A stretch of 64,000 nucleotides of DNA from Methylotenera versatilis 301 (GCF_000093025.1 NC_014207.1:2046001-2110000), one strand, 5' to 3'; shown: positions 35,217 through 45,192, counted from the first letter of the stretch. The notes: a model not told the origin generated them from the letters alone. Numbers and translations are program-made.

Positions 35217-35717
35217 TTAGGACTTTGTCCTTTCTGAGGGGCGCTTCGGTTGCATCGCTGGGCTTTCTTTAGTCGAATGTCGATTAACAGGCGGCAAGGG
35301 CTTATCCAACGCTCTACGCAGAGCATCTCGATGGCTCCTCCACTCCTCCTCCATTATTTTGTGGTCGAGGCGATTTCCATTGTAAAGCCAACGACTGAAC
35401 TGCTCTAAGAGATTGTGGTTTTCTCGTTTAAGCCTCGAAATTTCAGCCTCCAGCGCAGCAATGCGCGCTTCGGTCGGTGTCTTTGGGTGATCTGCCCCAG
35501 ATAGCTTTTTCTTGCGATACTGGAAGGCATCGCTGATACGCGCATGTCTGTCCAGTGCCTGCCGGGTATACTTGGTTCTAAACTGCTTTTGAAGTTGCTC
35601 TATAAGAAGATCCCAAGTGAGCTTAGGCTGATTCCACCCATCAAGTAAAAGTGCGATTCGCTCAATGTTTTCGTCGGTCAGATTTGGGGCACGATCACGC
35701 CGGATATTAGTTGTCAT
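35217..35717 (-). CDS. ginD: GinD-like small accessory protein of the island
   Basis: 166 residues: N-terminal helix-turn-helix-like part (LTDENIERIALLLDGW, LTWDLLIEQLQKQF, YTRQALDRHARI), then a coiled coil (ARIAALEAEISRLKRENHNLLEQFSRW), then a basic Pro-rich tail. It overlaps the ginC stop and resembles TnpC of Tn554-type elements in position and coiled-coil design. It probably helps direct the recombinases. Start at 35717 (MTTNIRR) chosen over a longer frame that lies inside ginC. Confidence 0.7.
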   Translation of the reverse strand: MTTNIRRDRAPNLTDENIERIALLLDGWNQPKLTWDLLIEQLQKQFRTKYTRQALDRHARISDAFQYRKKKLSGADHPKTPTEARIAALEAEISRLKRENHNLLEQFSRWLYNGNRLDHKIMEEEWRSHRDALRRALDKPLPPVNRHSTKESPAMQPKRPSERTKS

Positions 35718-37851
35718 CGGGAAACTCCTTTTTAGCGCCTCTTGGTGTGACTGCAAGTAGACTTGTTATTTCTTCCATAGACTTTATACCCGCTGATACT
35801 GGTTTTATTGGTATCACTCGACGCGCCATTGCATCCCTAATCCTGTTTGGCGTGCTGATGTTCAATCGGATAGGTGTACCGTCTTGAATTTCCGCGCTAT
35901 CAAAAATATCCTTGAGATTTTTTAGGAAACCTTCGCGCTGGCTATGGACTCTGAACCATTCTGCCGCACCTAGCATTTCTGAATCGCAGTCCCTGCGTGC
36001 CGCTTCCGTCAATGCCAGAGAGTCAGCATATAGAATCTCCAACGCACTCCTAGTACGCTCATCTCCCTTTATACAAATCATTTCAGAACACTGGATACAA
36101 TTTTCATGAAATTGACATGGTGCCTGCATATAGTCATGGAGGCAGTAGCCCAGAAAACTGAGGTGGGCGGTAATCTTCTCCACTGCACCGAACTGATCAC
36201 GCCGGATAAAGATGCGATTGTTGATGTTACCAAATGGGTGCGTATCACTGTGAAAGCCCAGTCGAACCTCCAACTTGTGTAGTTTGTCATCGACTGAGAC
36301 ATGGTCGTAAACAGCGTTTTGCGATACGCTCTTGCGCCCTGACCAGAGGGCGATTTCCTGTTCAGTAAGTACACCCTCCCGACGTACCAGCGTATTTAGA
36401 TAGTGGCGCATCTGGTGGGTGGTAAGAGACAGAGCCCCGCCATGATCATCCTTGTAGCCATGCTGATCGAAGATCGATAAGCCGCGACTTCCTGATTGCA
36501 CCTTAAGCGCTGATGCAATCATACTGTATGTGACAGTCTGGAACATTACCTGTATAAAGCCGGTTTTATACCCAGCAAACTCCTGATTCCGTATCACACA
36601 CAGGGCTTCACTGTACTTCATGTTTGTTTTAGCATCCATGACTGGGAAGCCTTTGGGTAAGAGTCGCAGGATTGACTGCTCGATATCTGCAAATGCTACA
36701 GTCGAATTTACTCCTCTTTGCAAACACGGCACGTGGTTATCTCGCAGGAACTTTGCGACACGCTTGCCTTCTTGGTGATATTTATCCAGCATTCGCACCT
36801 CACCACCATAAAGAATGGCACGCACCTCTCGTCGATTGAGTATGGTTTGATGACGCAAGTATTCTAGATGTGAGGGCAAGTATATCCGGTTAGGGTTTGC
36901 CTCGTACCACAGAGCCAACTCGCGTCCCGGCTCTGTGAGTCGGTATAATCGGTCATGGGCGCGCACGGCAATCTCGCGCATCGAGGGCACCACATTCTTG
37001 AGTAGCGGTGGCGCGCCTTTAGCCGGACGCCAGCGCTTGCTCACCCCTTGCTCTCCAGTCTCGGGATCTGTCCATGGCGAAAGCAAGTCAGCTTGGGAAT
37101 ACAATAATTCAATCGATCTATCCGGCGAACAGAGCATCAATGCCACTATACTGGTGACAAATGTTGTGCAAAAATCGGTATCGTCACGCTGGAACAGTTC
37201 GGCACACGCCTCGATTGCTCGGGGATTTGGCAGTTTTTTTGCACGTAAGGCATCAAACGCTGGGCCTAGCCGAATACGATCACTTGATTTTGATTGTTGA
37301 ATTGGTGATGCCCAGTATTCCGGCATAGTCACCAACTCATTCGACACCATCGCCTGCCAGATAACTTCCAATTGAGATGACAACCTAGGAGCAGATTCTA
37401 ATCGCCATTCATGCTGTATGATCTCACACGCCTTATCTAGTACAGAGATCGACACCTCGCTAGGATCAGTTGCCCCGCTCGCTTCCAATGCCTCGAAAAG
37501 TGCATCAAGGGCGGCATTCCTCGTCTTTATGCCAGTCGTGGGCCGTGTCAGGTACAAATGAACCTGCATTGCCTTGGCAAAATTGCGGAACAGATCAGGG
37601 TGTAATTGGTTATCAGGAATAAACGAGGCCTTTCCATACCCCACAGAGTACCGCCGTGGATTGTAGCTTCGGCGTGCAAAATAAAGGAAACCTTTGACGC
37701 CTTTGTTAATAACTCCTTCTAAAGGCCACGCATCATCATCGAATGGAAACTCCCCCTTTCCCCATGCACCCATAGCACGTTTTTTAGTTATGAAAGCATC
37801 AAGATTGGCGTTTGCATCCTGAGTCGCTCTAGGAATCAGCATCGTGGTCAT
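35707..37851 (-). CDS. ginC: GinC-like large tyrosine recombinase
   Basis: 714 residues. The recombinase signature is near residues 475-530: LTTHQMRHYLNTLVRREG (H-x-x-R), ALWSGRKSVSQNAVYDH (Trp/Arg and nucleophile Tyr). A Cys-rich segment CLHDYMQAPCQFHENCIQCSEMIC follows. The start at 37851 overlaps the ginB stop (ATGA). It is comparable to TnpB of Tn554 and GinC. Complete. Confidence 0.78.
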   Translation of the reverse strand: MTTMLIPRATQDANANLDAFITKKRAMGAWGKGEFPFDDDAWPLEGVINKGVKGFLYFARRSYNPRRYSVGYGKASFIPDNQLHPDLFRNFAKAMQVHLYLTRPTTGIKTRNAALDALFEALEASGATDPSEVSISVLDKACEIIQHEWRLESAPRLSSQLEVIWQAMVSNELVTMPEYWASPIQQSKSSDRIRLGPAFDALRAKKLPNPRAIEACAELFQRDDTDFCTTFVTSIVALMLCSPDRSIELLYSQADLLSPWTDPETGEQGVSKRWRPAKGAPPLLKNVVPSMREIAVRAHDRLYRLTEPGRELALWYEANPNRIYLPSHLEYLRHQTILNRREVRAILYGGEVRMLDKYHQEGKRVAKFLRDNHVPCLQRGVNSTVAFADIEQSILRLLPKGFPVMDAKTNMKYSEALCVIRNQEFAGYKTGFIQVMFQTVTYSMIASALKVQSGSRGLSIFDQHGYKDDHGGALSLTTHQMRHYLNTLVRREGVLTEQEIALWSGRKSVSQNAVYDHVSVDDKLHKLEVRLGFHSDTHPFGNINNRIFIRRDQFGAVEKITAHLSFLGYCLHDYMQAPCQFHENCIQCSEMICIKGDERTRSALEILYADSLALTEAARRDCDSEMLGAAEWFRVHSQREGFLKNLKDIFDSAEIQDGTPIRLNISTPNRIRDAMARRVIPIKPVSAGIKSMEEITSLLAVTPRGAKKEFPDDN

Positions 37852-39395
37852 ACAGCCTCTTGTCCAAGTATGTCTCGGCACCGTAAAACAATCTGGGCGC
37901 AGCCGAGAATCGCATGATCCCGAATTTTTGCAATACGCTCATCGACTTCCATACGTTGTTCGCGATCTGCCAGCATTCGATCAAGCACAGCCTCGTGATC
38001 AGCATCAAGCCACGGTTCGAAACTTCTGCAACCTGCGTAGCAAGAGATGGGGCGCAACAAACCACACTGGCTGCAACTTGAACAACTTGCCAGCATCTTT
38101 AAATTACCATACTCATCCAACCGAAGATCTGGAATGCGACTAACAGATATGGGTCGTGTTGCTTCAGCCTCATTGCTAAGGATACGCAACTGCTCATCAA
38201 AAGCTCGCGCTAGGGGCGCCATCTGGAATGCAATCTTTTTACTAAAATTAGCCCGAATACGGTCAGTGATCTCGAAATACACCTTCACATTTTTAGCGTC
38301 ACGGTGCCCCATCAGATGGGCAAGTGTAAAGATATCGATGCCCTCATCAGCGCCGCGCTGGGCGAAACTACGCCTGAAACGCACAGCCGACCCAGGTATG
38401 TTCTCCCCCCCCAAGCGCACCGAATAGGCCTCAATTTTATTCATGGTTTTTATTATTCGTTTTGTCATGATGAGGTCAGTAGTGTGATACGCAAGCCCGG
38501 GAACATAGCTCCTAGTTGCAAAGTCTGATGACTCTTCTGGAAAGAGGGGAGCATCCCCAGTGTCGGACAGCAGCAAAGAAAATGCCGCTTTTATCGCTTC
38601 ACAGTGGTCCCACAGCACTTCACCAGTCGTTGGCTCCAAGGGGAAACTGCGAAGCTCGTCTCGGACTCCCTGACCTTTCCCCTTAATTAAGGGCACTCGC
38701 AGGATAACGCGACCATACTTATCCTTGCTAACATCGCAGCATTTGATGAGTGCCAATTGTCCTGGACGTATACCCAGCAGTGCAATAATCCGGAGAGCTA
38801 GCGCACGATTCAGTTCAACGTCTCCGCTTTCTAGGCCATGATTAATGCCTTCTAATAATGCTTCGAACTCTTGGTCGTCGAAGGGTCCTTTTCGCGGATC
38901 CTTAATGGACACTGCCACACCAATATCACCTTGCTTACAGATTGGGTAATTGTGTACCATTTCTGTGGACATACCTGGATAATGTCGCCGCGCCCAACCT
39001 TGATAGAACGATCGATTAGCCGCCCCTCGCTTCTCCGCACTCTGCGAACTAAGCACCCATTGTGCGAAATCTTCAAAGCTTAACTCATCGATAGCAGACT
39101 CTCGCCGAGCCTTCAAGAAACGCAGCAAGTTAACTGTATCATTGAAAGATCTTTGAACCGAGTTTCCAGTAAGATTTATTGTGCAGTCAATCAGCGCTTG
39201 CTTGAAACCATGAAGAAACTTAGGGGTAACTTCAGGTAGCAACGTGAAATTACAACTGACATCCTTGCCGATAGCCTTGTACTTCCAGTGGTCCTGCCTT
39301 GAATCGAACACGGCTCCATCTCTGGATTTAACCGCTTCTGGCAGGGGTTGGTCTACAATCTGAGCAAGCCATTCCTTATGAAAATGATCTTTCAC
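37848..39395 (-). CDS. ginB: GinB-like tyrosine recombinase
   Basis: 515 residues with LALRIIALLGIRPGQLALI (catalytic Arg), SAVRFRRSFAQRGADEG (Arg of the HxxR box; the His is replaced), LAHLMGHRDAKNVKVYFEIT (His/Tyr). A C-terminal Cys cluster (CSSCSQCGLLRPISCYAGC) may bind zinc. It lies 94 bp after ginA. Confidence 0.8.
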   Translation of the reverse strand: MKDHFHKEWLAQIVDQPLPEAVKSRDGAVFDSRQDHWKYKAIGKDVSCNFTLLPEVTPKFLHGFKQALIDCTINLTGNSVQRSFNDTVNLLRFLKARRESAIDELSFEDFAQWVLSSQSAEKRGAANRSFYQGWARRHYPGMSTEMVHNYPICKQGDIGVAVSIKDPRKGPFDDQEFEALLEGINHGLESGDVELNRALALRIIALLGIRPGQLALIKCCDVSKDKYGRVILRVPLIKGKGQGVRDELRSFPLEPTTGEVLWDHCEAIKAAFSLLLSDTGDAPLFPEESSDFATRSYVPGLAYHTTDLIMTKRIIKTMNKIEAYSVRLGGENIPGSAVRFRRSFAQRGADEGIDIFTLAHLMGHRDAKNVKVYFEITDRIRANFSKKIAFQMAPLARAFDEQLRILSNEAEATRPISVSRIPDLRLDEYGNLKMLASCSSCSQCGLLRPISCYAGCRSFEPWLDADHEAVLDRMLADREQRMEVDERIAKIRDHAILGCAQIVLRCRDILGQEAV

Positions 39396-39489
39396 CTAGA
39401 ATAATCTCCAATCAAAATCCTATATTAAGTAGATCAACAAACAATAGTTTTTCTGGTGGTCATCTATGTTCGAGAATCGCTTGTGCAAA

Positions 39490-40779
39490 TCATTCTGCAC
39501 CATCCGTGGAATTTTGTTTCCGTATGCGGATGGGTGCTGCCTTAGCTTGTAATCGAAGAGAGCTATCGTATGACTGCTCGTTGGCAAACTGGCGTGTATA
39601 GTAAGTTGGCATCTTACTTCTATTGCTCCAGCCACCTAACGTGCACAACTCCATTTCGATTTGTTCGATGCCTGCTCCTTCGGTATAACGTTGCCGTGCA
39701 TGATTGCTTGCCCAAGTGTGTCGCAACAAATGTGGATGGATATTAGCAAGCGATGGAATCTCGCGCAGGGACCTCAGTATGTAGTTTATTGAGCTGTGAT
39801 CAAGAGGTTTGCCACCTTCTGACACAATTAGGTATTGATGTCGGCCTTTCACCTTCCTGTGTCTTAGCACCTGATACTCCTTAAGCAGACGCAATATCCT
39901 ATCACCGAGAGGAATCTTGTATTCACCACGTTTGAGTCCTGGCTGCACCGTGCGCGAGTCTTCGGGGTCATCAGGACGACGTAGCATTGAAATACGTCCA
40001 GTATGGTGGTCTATATCAGGCACTTTGATACCGAGGATCCCGCCGCGTCGAGGTCCGCAGGCGAGAAACAACTCCACAATAAGCTGATTGCGGACACGAA
40101 TAAACCTGTCGTCTTTCCATGGATTGCGTGGGTCAATCTGTTGAATCACTTCAAGTAGCAAGGCTTGCTGATCTTCAGTCAATCCTTTAGGTTCACCAAG
40201 CCCTGTTCCATCGCGAATGTTCGTGGTTTTGGATTCGATGTACTTATCGATTTCGTCGCGAAGAATTGCATGGGAAATCTTGGCTTGTCCCCGTGACCGC
40301 ATGATTTGTGATTCTATACGCCACCAGAAATACTCACGAATGAATTGAAGCCGCAGTGCCTTAGTCCTTCCAGTCACTTCCAACTGTTGCTGGATAAGTA
40401 GCTTTGAACGGAAATTTTCTAGTTTTAAAACTTTAGAGCGCTTTTGGAAGGATGAATAATCGTCGCCTTTCTTATTATTGAAAGGTTTAATTAATTCAGC
40501 AGGCAAACCCATCTGCTCAATAAGATGATCAATTTCCGACAAGCTTAACCACTCACCACGAGCCAAACGCGAAGTTAGATCTTGTGCTAATGGAAGCGCG
40601 CGATACAAAACCAAGACAGCTCTAAGCTTAGTGGAAATAGTGTTGGACGCCATTCCTTTGGGACGTAGTTTCTCAAGAACCCACAGAGATGACCACCAAT
40701 CAGGAAGTCCGTGTTCATCGACGAGCAATGAGTGACGTTCTCCGGACTTCAGTATCAACTCAACAACTCGTAAAGTCAT
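39490..40779 (-). CDS. ginA: GinA-like tyrosine recombinase
   Basis: 429 residues with ACGPRRGGILGIKVPDID (catalytic Arg), HPHLLRHTWASNHARQ (H-x-x-R) and LGGWSNRSKMPTYYTRQFAN (Trp box and Tyr). First gene of the recombinase operon; its start is 157 bp from the recJ junction, where its promoter and the island-end sequence must lie. A typical strand-exchange recombinase, complete. Confidence 0.82.
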   Translation of the reverse strand: MTLRVVELILKSGERHSLLVDEHGLPDWWSSLWVLEKLRPKGMASNTISTKLRAVLVLYRALPLAQDLTSRLARGEWLSLSEIDHLIEQMGLPAELIKPFNNKKGDDYSSFQKRSKVLKLENFRSKLLIQQQLEVTGRTKALRLQFIREYFWWRIESQIMRSRGQAKISHAILRDEIDKYIESKTTNIRDGTGLGEPKGLTEDQQALLLEVIQQIDPRNPWKDDRFIRVRNQLIVELFLACGPRRGGILGIKVPDIDHHTGRISMLRRPDDPEDSRTVQPGLKRGEYKIPLGDRILRLLKEYQVLRHRKVKGRHQYLIVSEGGKPLDHSSINYILRSLREIPSLANIHPHLLRHTWASNHARQRYTEGAGIEQIEMELCTLGGWSNRSKMPTYYTRQFANEQSYDSSLRLQAKAAPIRIRKQNSTDGAE

Positions 40780-40896
40780 ATTTAGTTACAAAATATATGA
40801 TTCAATAATATCTGTATACTACCCTAAAAAAAACTGGAGCGTAAATAAAATAAAAATCTAGATGAGTCCTTTCCTATTCAACACACTAAGTAAAAA

Positions 40897-41415
40897 CTAA
40901 CAAAGTTGTTTACAATTCTCACCCATTTCCACAGATTGATCAGTAATCAGCACCTGTATGCCTAACGCATTCGCTGCCGCTACCCCTTCTACACTGGCGA
41001 TACCGTTATCAACAGTAATAATGACATCTGGGTTTTGAGTAGCTGCTAGCGCTACAATTTCTGGCGTTAATCCGTAACCGTACTCAAAGCGATTCGGCAC
41101 TAAAAAATCGACCGTTGCACCGAAGGCTTTTAATCCCTTCACGGCAACCGCCGTTGCGGTGGCACCATCAGCGTCGTAATCACCAATCACCAGTAGCTTT
41201 TTATTGGCTTGAATCGCATCAGCCAATAGCTTTGCCATGGCTACGTTATTGGTCAGCATATTGGGAGGCAACAGATTGCTTAAATGAATACTTAGTTGAT
41301 TTGCATCGCTAATGCCGCGTGCCGCTAATAATCGCGCCATCAGTGAGGATGCGCCTGATGCTTGCAAAGCCTGCGCTGCTTGAGATGGAATATTACGTTG
41401 TACAATTTTGGTCAT
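40897..41415 (-). pseudogene. recJ: recJ, 5' part, broken by island insertion at its DHH motif
   Basis: Single-strand 5'-3' exonuclease. The first 160 residues are a good RecJ N-terminus (SSLMARLLAARGI; LLVIGDYDADGATATAVAV; VPNRFEYGYGLTP; VIITVDNGIASVEG). The normal LITDHH is replaced after LITD by QSVEMGENCKQLC and a stop: only the first part of the DHH motif is left. The break falls near 40937, and the remaining sequence belongs to the island. The distal two thirds of RecJ, including most catalytic residues, is absent from the window. The product should be inactive. Confidence 0.9.
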
Positions 41416-41425
41416 TTGATTTTGG

Positions 41426-42397
41426 TCATTCCAGATATTGCATAATAGGTTTTGGTTTTCGCCAAAACTTATAGATATCTAACGGTTTAATCACAACCAC
41501 TAAACATTTTTCATAAAAACCTAAATTCAAAGTGATTTGCTCAATCTGCTTATTTTTTAATGCAGCAAATAAAGGTGCAAACCAAGTTTCATCTAAACTA
41601 TTAGTTTGAGAGTGATTGCTTTTTGGCAATGTTAGCCGCACATGCTGTGCCGTACTCTGCAAAAGTTTTTCTAAACTCGCAGCTACGGGTTGGCAAGATA
41701 TATTTGCCCATGCTGCCAAACCTTGGTTTAAAACATCATTCGCAATGATTAAATCAACATCATGCTGCAACACCTTAGATGATGGCATGACGCCGCCGCC
41801 AGACAACCAAACGCTATTCACCACAAGCTCACCACTAGATTCGCGTGCTTCATTGGCTGGATGATCATGCAGCAGCATTTGCACTTCATTCAGTATAGAT
41901 TTCCACTTTGCAGAATCTACACCTTGCGGCATAAAGTGATGCACGTTTTTATCCATAGCCACGCTGGGCAAGGTTGTTGCAATCTGCGCAACTTTGTCCG
42001 CATGCAAATACCATGCGCCTGATTTGCCAATACAGAATACCAAGCCATCTTGTTCAAAATGTTTATTTAAACTGGCAACCATCAGCGTTGCATGTTCTGG
42101 CTTTATGAACAACGGTGCAGGTTCACTTAAACTAAAACAATCTCGCTGCATCACAAAATGTACAGGGTCGGCTCGTAGCCAATAATTATCACCAACCGCT
42201 AAGCCATCTGCTGCTGCGCTAATGGCTGCAATAGGTAAATCACTCTTTTCATTTAATCCAAATTGCTGACAAATTAGGGCCTCTAGCGGTACATTTAATT
42301 GTGCAACTTTAGCTTTAGCCAGCAGACGCGACAATGCACTTGTGCTTTGCAAGTTGGCTAACTCATGGTTTAAAACGCAATCTACCGTTAATTTCAC
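41426..42397 (-). CDS. rpfE: RpfE-like regulatory protein adjacent to recJ
   Basis: 323 residues, resembling the COG4255 / cofactor-independent phosphoglycerate-mutase-related family, which in many beta- and gammaproteobacteria, as rpfE in xanthomonads, lies beside recJ. Segments such as AISAAADGLAVGDNYWLRADPVH and ELVVNSVWLSGGGVMP are characteristic. It overlaps in transcription with recJ (10 bp between). Function is not well defined. Confidence 0.7.
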   Translation of the reverse strand: MKLTVDCVLNHELANLQSTSALSRLLAKAKVAQLNVPLEALICQQFGLNEKSDLPIAAISAAADGLAVGDNYWLRADPVHFVMQRDCFSLSEPAPLFIKPEHATLMVASLNKHFEQDGLVFCIGKSGAWYLHADKVAQIATTLPSVAMDKNVHHFMPQGVDSAKWKSILNEVQMLLHDHPANEARESSGELVVNSVWLSGGGVMPSSKVLQHDVDLIIANDVLNQGLAAWANISCQPVAASLEKLLQSTAQHVRLTLPKSNHSQTNSLDETWFAPLFAALKNKQIEQITLNLGFYEKCLVVVIKPLDIYKFWRKPKPIMQYLE

Positions 42398-42471
42398 ACC
42401 AGACTCATATCAACAATATCTATAGGCTAGATTTTACTTGCAAGCATCATTACATGGGAGATTTCGCAAAA

Positions 42472-42508
42472 TAAAAAACCCAGCAACCTTTTTGGGGCTA
42501 CTGGGTTT
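42472..42508 (-). terminator. Rho-independent terminator
   Basis: On the minus strand AACCCAGTAGCC pairs with GGTTGCTGGGTT around an A-rich loop and is followed by a T-run. It ends the glycine-zipper gene at 42593. Confidence 0.85.
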
Positions 42509-42592
42509 AACGATTACCTAGCTTTATGGGCTAGGCTAATAAACTGCTATTTGATTAATTGCTATGTTTCTTACTACTTTTTAAAATGAGAC

Positions 42593-43264
42593 TTAATAGT
42601 AACGACCATCACCTCGGTCGTCATCATGCCTATCCCAACCGCGACGGCCATGGTCACGATGCTCATGACGATAATGATCATCATCCCAGCCTCTGTTGCT
42701 ATATACGGCAGGCTCCACATAACTTACCTGCGAAACTACACGGCTACGTGGCTCTATTGCTACATTCACATCAATATATCGACCAGGTTGCTCATTCGTC
42801 ACAGTACTATAAGTTCTACCGTTGTACTCATAATTCACTAAATACCCAGTAGTCACACTTTGCCAATTATCAACTTGGTAGCAAGTTTGCACTGGCACGC
42901 TACGTGTACCGCCATAACCACGTTGATTATTTGCGATACTGTTACCTGCAATAGCACCTACACCAGCACCCACCGCAGCGGCTGCAACACGACCATTACC
43001 ACGACCCACTGTATTACCTAGCAAGCCACCCGCAATACCACCGATGATGGCACCAGCCATAGAATTACCACCATTGCTATAACTTTGTTGTTGATATTCC
43101 GTACGGCATTCTTGGCGCGGCACATTCACACGCTCCATTTGAGGTGTTGATGAAAGCACGCGGGCTGTATCAGCATATTGGTCAGCCATTGCTGGCACTG
43201 CAAACACTGCAGTCAATAAAGCTGGTACTAACATTTTTACTCGCACGTTTTTTACAAAACTCAT
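42593..43264 (-). CDS. Glycine-zipper 2TM envelope protein
   Basis: 223 residues: signal peptide ending AMA, an ECRTEYQQQ region, glycine zipper helices (GAIIGGIAGGLLGNTVGRG, AVGAGVGAIAGNSIANN), a beta-like domain (VQTCYQVDNWQSVTTGYLVNYEY), and an Arg/Asp/His-rich tail. It resembles 17-kDa surface-antigen/Slp-like outer-membrane proteins. Function not established. Confidence 0.75.
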   Translation of the reverse strand: MSFVKNVRVKMLVPALLTAVFAVPAMADQYADTARVLSSTPQMERVNVPRQECRTEYQQQSYSNGGNSMAGAIIGGIAGGLLGNTVGRGNGRVAAAAVGAGVGAIAGNSIANNQRGYGGTRSVPVQTCYQVDNWQSVTTGYLVNYEYNGRTYSTVTNEQPGRYIDVNVAIEPRSRVVSQVSYVEPAVYSNRGWDDDHYRHEHRDHGRRGWDRHDDDRGDGRYY

Positions 43265-43613
43265 TTCATTTCTCCTTTTGTCTAACTTACTTGTATGTCT
43301 TCAGTTAAGTAGCTAGAACTTAGTTACGCCTAATTAGCGCGATGGATTGAATTCCAAAATTTGCACTTTTAGCATTCAATCTCTGCGATTTATTTTGCAG
43401 ATGGTGAGTTAACGCGTCTATTTTCTGTTTGGACTACAGGCAATTGTTAAGAATTTGTAACTAATGATTTTCATTAGAGAAACTAACTGGCCAACTAACA
43501 GTCCTAGTTGTAGTTATTTACCGCTATGTGACATGAGTTACAAAGTATTAGCAATGAAGTATGAATAATGCATATAACTGCTTAACCATAAAGCAGAACA
43601 TTGGAGAACTATA
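43265..43613. other. Intergenic region, promoters of divergent genes
   Basis: About 350 bp between two divergent envelope genes. I see no gene, repeat or clear operator; the RBS for 43614 (GGAGAAC) is at its right end. Confidence 0.4.
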
Positions 43614-44696
43614 ATGAATGTAATCAAAAAATTAACAATAGTCATCGGTCTTATGCTAAGCAGCTACGCCTTCGCCGCAGAGTTTAATAATCAATGTACC
43701 AATGGTTTATCACAAGGCATCTCATTTACGACTAACTGTGAAATTAAAGAAGTGTTTGGCGGTAAAACTTATTGCTTCAGTGGTGAGGCTGCAAGAGCAG
43801 CATTTTTAGCTAATCCGCAAGAAGTCATCAATAAAGCGAGTGCCTTTTATGCGAAAAATGTAGATAAAGCAGTTAAAGATGTCGAACCTGAGCGTGAAAA
43901 AATCAGCCAAGCCGATGCACTTAAACAAATTAACAGTAAAACATGTGACTTAAGCAACAAAGACGCGGGCTATTTAGAGTTCGATAAAATGGATTTACGT
44001 CATTGCAAAATGGTCAACACCAGCTTCTTCGGCGCTTATTTACGCGGTGCAAATCTAAGTGGCGCCAATATGCAAAAAAGCTATCTGAATCTTGCCAGAC
44101 TTGAAGATGCCAACTTAAGCGGCGCTGATTTAACTGACGCCACTATCTTTCAAGCAATCTTCGATAAAACCAACTTTCAAGGTGCAAACCTCACCAATGC
44201 ACGCATGATAGGCACGCTAGGCAATGTCAATATGAGTGATGCTACCGTCATTAGAGGTCGCTTTGGTTTAGATATTGGCAACCAACCGATGGGTGCAATG
44301 CGTTTTGATGCGATTGGTGGAAAATTCGCCCACACTAATTTTGAAGGTGCTGACATCAATCGCTCTAACTTCAGATTTGCCGATTTTAGAGGTGCAAACT
44401 TACGCAATACCGATTTGTTTCGTGCTGACTTTAGCAAAGCAGATTTAACCGGCGCCGATATCACAGGTGCAAAATTTGGCGAAGCGATATTAGATGGAAC
44501 GATTATGACCAATGTGAAAGGTTTAGAGGCGATCAAAGGCTACGAAGAATCAAAAGGCAAATGTATAGATTGCACTATTACCGCCGCCCAGCCAGAATCT
44601 AAGGCTGACACACCGCAGAAGGTAAGTGCTATTGATATGATGACTGCTGAAAATCCAGCGGTTAAAGTTTGTAACATTCGTGGTGCGAGGTTTTAA
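43614..44696 (+). CDS. Exported pentapeptide-repeat protein with YHS-like N-terminus
   Basis: 360 residues: signal peptide ending AFAA, a YHS-like segment with Cys (CEIKEVFGGKTYCFSGEAAR), a helix, then about 30 pentapeptide repeats (YLRGANLSGANMQ; ANLSGADLTDATI; ADFRGANLRNTDLF) forming a right-handed beta-helix. Another Cys pair (KCIDC) lies near the end. The secreted location is unusual for pentapeptide proteins. Role unknown; a metal or heme chaperone role is only suggested by YHS. Confidence 0.75.
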   Translation: MNVIKKLTIVIGLMLSSYAFAAEFNNQCTNGLSQGISFTTNCEIKEVFGGKTYCFSGEAARAAFLANPQEVINKASAFYAKNVDKAVKDVEPEREKISQADALKQINSKTCDLSNKDAGYLEFDKMDLRHCKMVNTSFFGAYLRGANLSGANMQKSYLNLARLEDANLSGADLTDATIFQAIFDKTNFQGANLTNARMIGTLGNVNMSDATVIRGRFGLDIGNQPMGAMRFDAIGGKFAHTNFEGADINRSNFRFADFRGANLRNTDLFRADFSKADLTGADITGAKFGEAILDGTIMTNVKGLEAIKGYEESKGKCIDCTITAAQPESKADTPQKVSAIDMMTAENPAVKVCNIRGARF

Positions 44697-44796
44697 GACG
44701 TAACTAGTTAAATTCAAATAACCCATGGCACCCCAAAGCTTAGCTGATTTAATGCTAAGTTCATTAGTTGCGGCTGAAATATATTACACTTATGCC

Positions 44797-45147
44797 ATGG
44801 CGAATAATCAACTTAAGATAAGAATTGCAAACGACAGCTCAGTAGTCATGGGGCCAGGTAAAGCTGAGTTGCTAGAAACTATTGACGCTTGCGGTTCTAT
44901 TTCATCCGCAGCCAAGCAAATGCAAATGTCGTATCGCAGAGCTTGGGAGCTGGTAGACGTGATGAATAAATCGTTTAATCAGCCCCTAGTAAGCAGCTCA
45001 CCTGGTGGTCATCATGGTGGCGGCGCACAGCTCACCGATTTCGGTCGTTTTATTCTGAAAAACTATCGAGATCTTGTCACTAAGGCGCAAGCCGCCGTCG
45101 AAGTTGAGCTGAACCACATTCTCAGTAATCTGAAAAAGTCTGATTAA
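44797..45147 (+). CDS. modE: ModE-like molybdate-dependent regulator (DNA-binding domain only)
   Basis: 116 residues, winged helix of the ModE type: LLETIDACGSISSAAKQMQMSYRRAWELVD, then SSPGGHHGGGAQLTDFG. It lacks the two C-terminal molybdate-binding (MopI/TOBE) domains of E. coli ModE (262 aa), so how it would sense molybdate is unclear. It is upstream of the porin and modABC, with a ModE-type palindrome between. Start at 44797 fits; the 24 upstream codons lack support. Confidence 0.78.
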   Translation: MANNQLKIRIANDSSVVMGPGKAELLETIDACGSISSAAKQMQMSYRRAWELVDVMNKSFNQPLVSSSPGGHHGGGAQLTDFGRFILKNYRDLVTKAQAAVEVELNHILSNLKKSD

Positions 45148-45192
45148 ATAAAAACCACATTCCATTTGCAAGATGAAAATTAATTCAGCTAC

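Larger units (their letters stand above)
35217..40936 (-). mobile_element. Recombination module and right end of a GInt-type genomic island
   Basis: Four genes on the minus strand, 429, 515, 714 and 166 residues, overlapping or closely spaced, of which three are different tyrosine recombinases and the last is a small coiled-coil protein. This is the ginABCD arrangement of GInt islands. The right end lies within recJ near 40937. The left end is not found in the window, so the accessory DNA further left is probably cargo, although parts may be older insertions. Confidence 0.75.
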
